Assembly: GCA_937872465.1 (NCBI GenBank)
Contig: CALMSR010000051.1
Location: 124,001 to 188,000 of the forward strand
DNA length: 64,000 bases
From: an uncultured Paracoccaceae bacterium
GTDB taxonomy: Bacteria; Pseudomonadota; Alphaproteobacteria; Rhodobacterales; Rhodobacteraceae
Direction of reading: 5' to 3'
Shown: positions 63,267-64,000 of the stretch, piece by piece
Numbering within the stretch: position 1 is the first letter of the stretch
Layout: the number at the start of each line of letters is the position of its first letter
Notes under the pieces: generated by a model
Seen by the model: the letters and a program-made list of their open reading frames with translations, nothing else
What the model was told of the DNA's origin: nothing
The model's database searches: none
Position numbers and translations under genes: made by a program

Positions 63267-64000
63267 ATGACGCAGATAGCCGCCGACACGGATCGAGCGC
63301 CGGGCGCCCGGCACGACGACCGGCCGCCGCCGACGGCCTGTCTCGTGCTCACCGACGGCCAGATCTTCTACGGCGAGGGATTCGGCGCGACAGGTCAAGC
63401 GGTTGCGGAGCTTTGCTTCAACACCGCCATGACCGGCTACCAGGAGATCATGACCGATCCCTCCTATGCGGGGCAGATCGTCACCTTCACCTTCCCCCAT
63501 ATCGGCAATGTCGGCGTCAATCCCGAGGACGACGAGACTGCGGAACCGGTGGCGGCCGGCATGGTCGTCAAATGGCGTCCGACCGCGCCGTCGAACTGGC
63601 GTTCGGCCGAATCGCTCTCGGCCTGGCTGGCGCGGCGGGGCCGGATCGGCATCGGCGGGCTCGACACGCGCCGGCTCACCCGGGCGATCCGGCTGCAGGG
63701 CGCGCCGCATGTGGCGATCGCGCACGATCCTTCGGGGAACTTCGACATCGCCGCGCTGCGCACCAGCGCCAGGGCGTTCCGCGGCCTCACGGGCATGGAT
63801 CTCGCCAAGGACGTCACCTGCGCGCAGAGCTACCGCTGGGACGAGATGCGCTGGGCCTGGCCTGCCGGCTACACGCGCCGGGAGGGGCCGGCCCGGCGGG
63901 TGGTGGCGGTCGATTACGGCGCGAAACGCAACATCCTGCGCTGCCTCGCCTCGGCGGGCTGCGACGTGACCGTGCTTCCGGCGAGCGCCACGGCCGAGGA
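63267..64000 (+). CDS. carA: Carbamoyl-phosphate synthase small subunit (5' part, cut by window edge)
   Basis: The first 244 codons are present. CACLVLTDGQIFYGEGFGATG-type N-terminus, ELCFNTAMTGYQEIMTDPSYAGQIVTFTFPHIGNVGVNPEDDE and GIGGLDTRRLTRAIR are distinctive of CarA. The glutaminase triad lies beyond the window. It supplies ammonia from glutamine to CarB for carbamoyl phosphate, used in arginine and pyrimidine synthesis. The final visible residues (VVAVDYGAKRNILRCL) begin the amidotransferase domain. Confidence 0.95.
   Translation, partial: MTQIAADTDRAPGARHDDRPPPTACLVLTDGQIFYGEGFGATGQAVAELCFNTAMTGYQEIMTDPSYAGQIVTFTFPHIGNVGVNPEDDETAEPVAAGMVVKWRPTAPSNWRSAESLSAWLARRGRIGIGGLDTRRLTRAIRLQGAPHVAIAHDPSGNFDIAALRTSARAFRGLTGMDLAKDVTCAQSYRWDEMRWAWPAGYTRREGPARRVVAVDYGAKRNILRCLASAGCDVTVLPASATAE

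Overview
The window is GC-rich DNA from an alphaproteobacterium, most likely a member of the Rhodobacteraceae (Rhodobacterales). Evidence is the gene set (TakP-type TRAP transporter, Bpt-type aminoacyl transferase, complete tad pilus locus, leucine-degradation cluster, long-form PstC/PstA, alpha-type acetolactate synthase) and the promoter style (TTGNNN, 16-18 bp, TANNNN). This is an inference from gene content; no rRNA is present. No tRNA, rRNA, CRISPR array or prophage was recognised.

Layout. 1-4110 (minus): secreted arylsulfatase, secreted HAD phosphatase and a sugar-acid dehydratase that runs off the left edge. 4469-7243 (plus): conserved ATPase, CDF metal exporter and a MetA whose residue 111 predicts acetyl-CoA use. 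7269-13533: small unknowns, RDD protein, Bpt, and a TRAP transporter whose binding protein and permeases lie on opposite strands around a DedA protein. 13700-16251: ilvB-ilvH behind a leader that encodes a 17-residue peptide containing Ile-Leu-Val and ends in a terminator hairpin, a likely attenuator. 16252-17760: an intergenic repeat, a truncated IS256-family element and a truncated sulfoacetaldehyde acetyltransferase gene joined to it. 18039-21004: three-gene sugar catabolism operon.

21014-34310 is a tad/cpa (Flp type IVb pilus) locus: tadE-like genes, tadG, a PilZ gene, tadV, tadD, tadC, tadB, tadA, cpaE, cpaD, cpaC, cpaB and two flp pilins, with a lytic transglycosylase next to it. 35710-40488 is pstSCAB behind a Pho box, without phoU or phoB directly after it. 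40764-43946: a Crp/Fnr regulator coupled to a DUF4202 gene, a diheme cytochrome c, and two tandem paralogous small lipoproteins of unknown function. 44051-52284: putA, then an AttEFGH-like ABC exporter with a lipocalin-type secreted protein and a DUF2237 gene.

52297-59809 (minus) is a leucine/isovalerate degradation cluster (ivd, mccB, mccA, HMG-CoA lyase, methylglutaconyl-CoA hydratase) with a nuclease-like gene and two small ORFs inserted. It diverges from hisB-hisH through a nearly symmetric promoter with a palindromic -10. The window ends with galM, a GatB/YqeY protein and the start of carA.

The items most worth follow-up are the ilv leader attenuator, the symmetric hisB/ivd promoter, the tandem small lipoproteins, the dispersed intergenic repeats, and the extra genes inside the leucine cluster.
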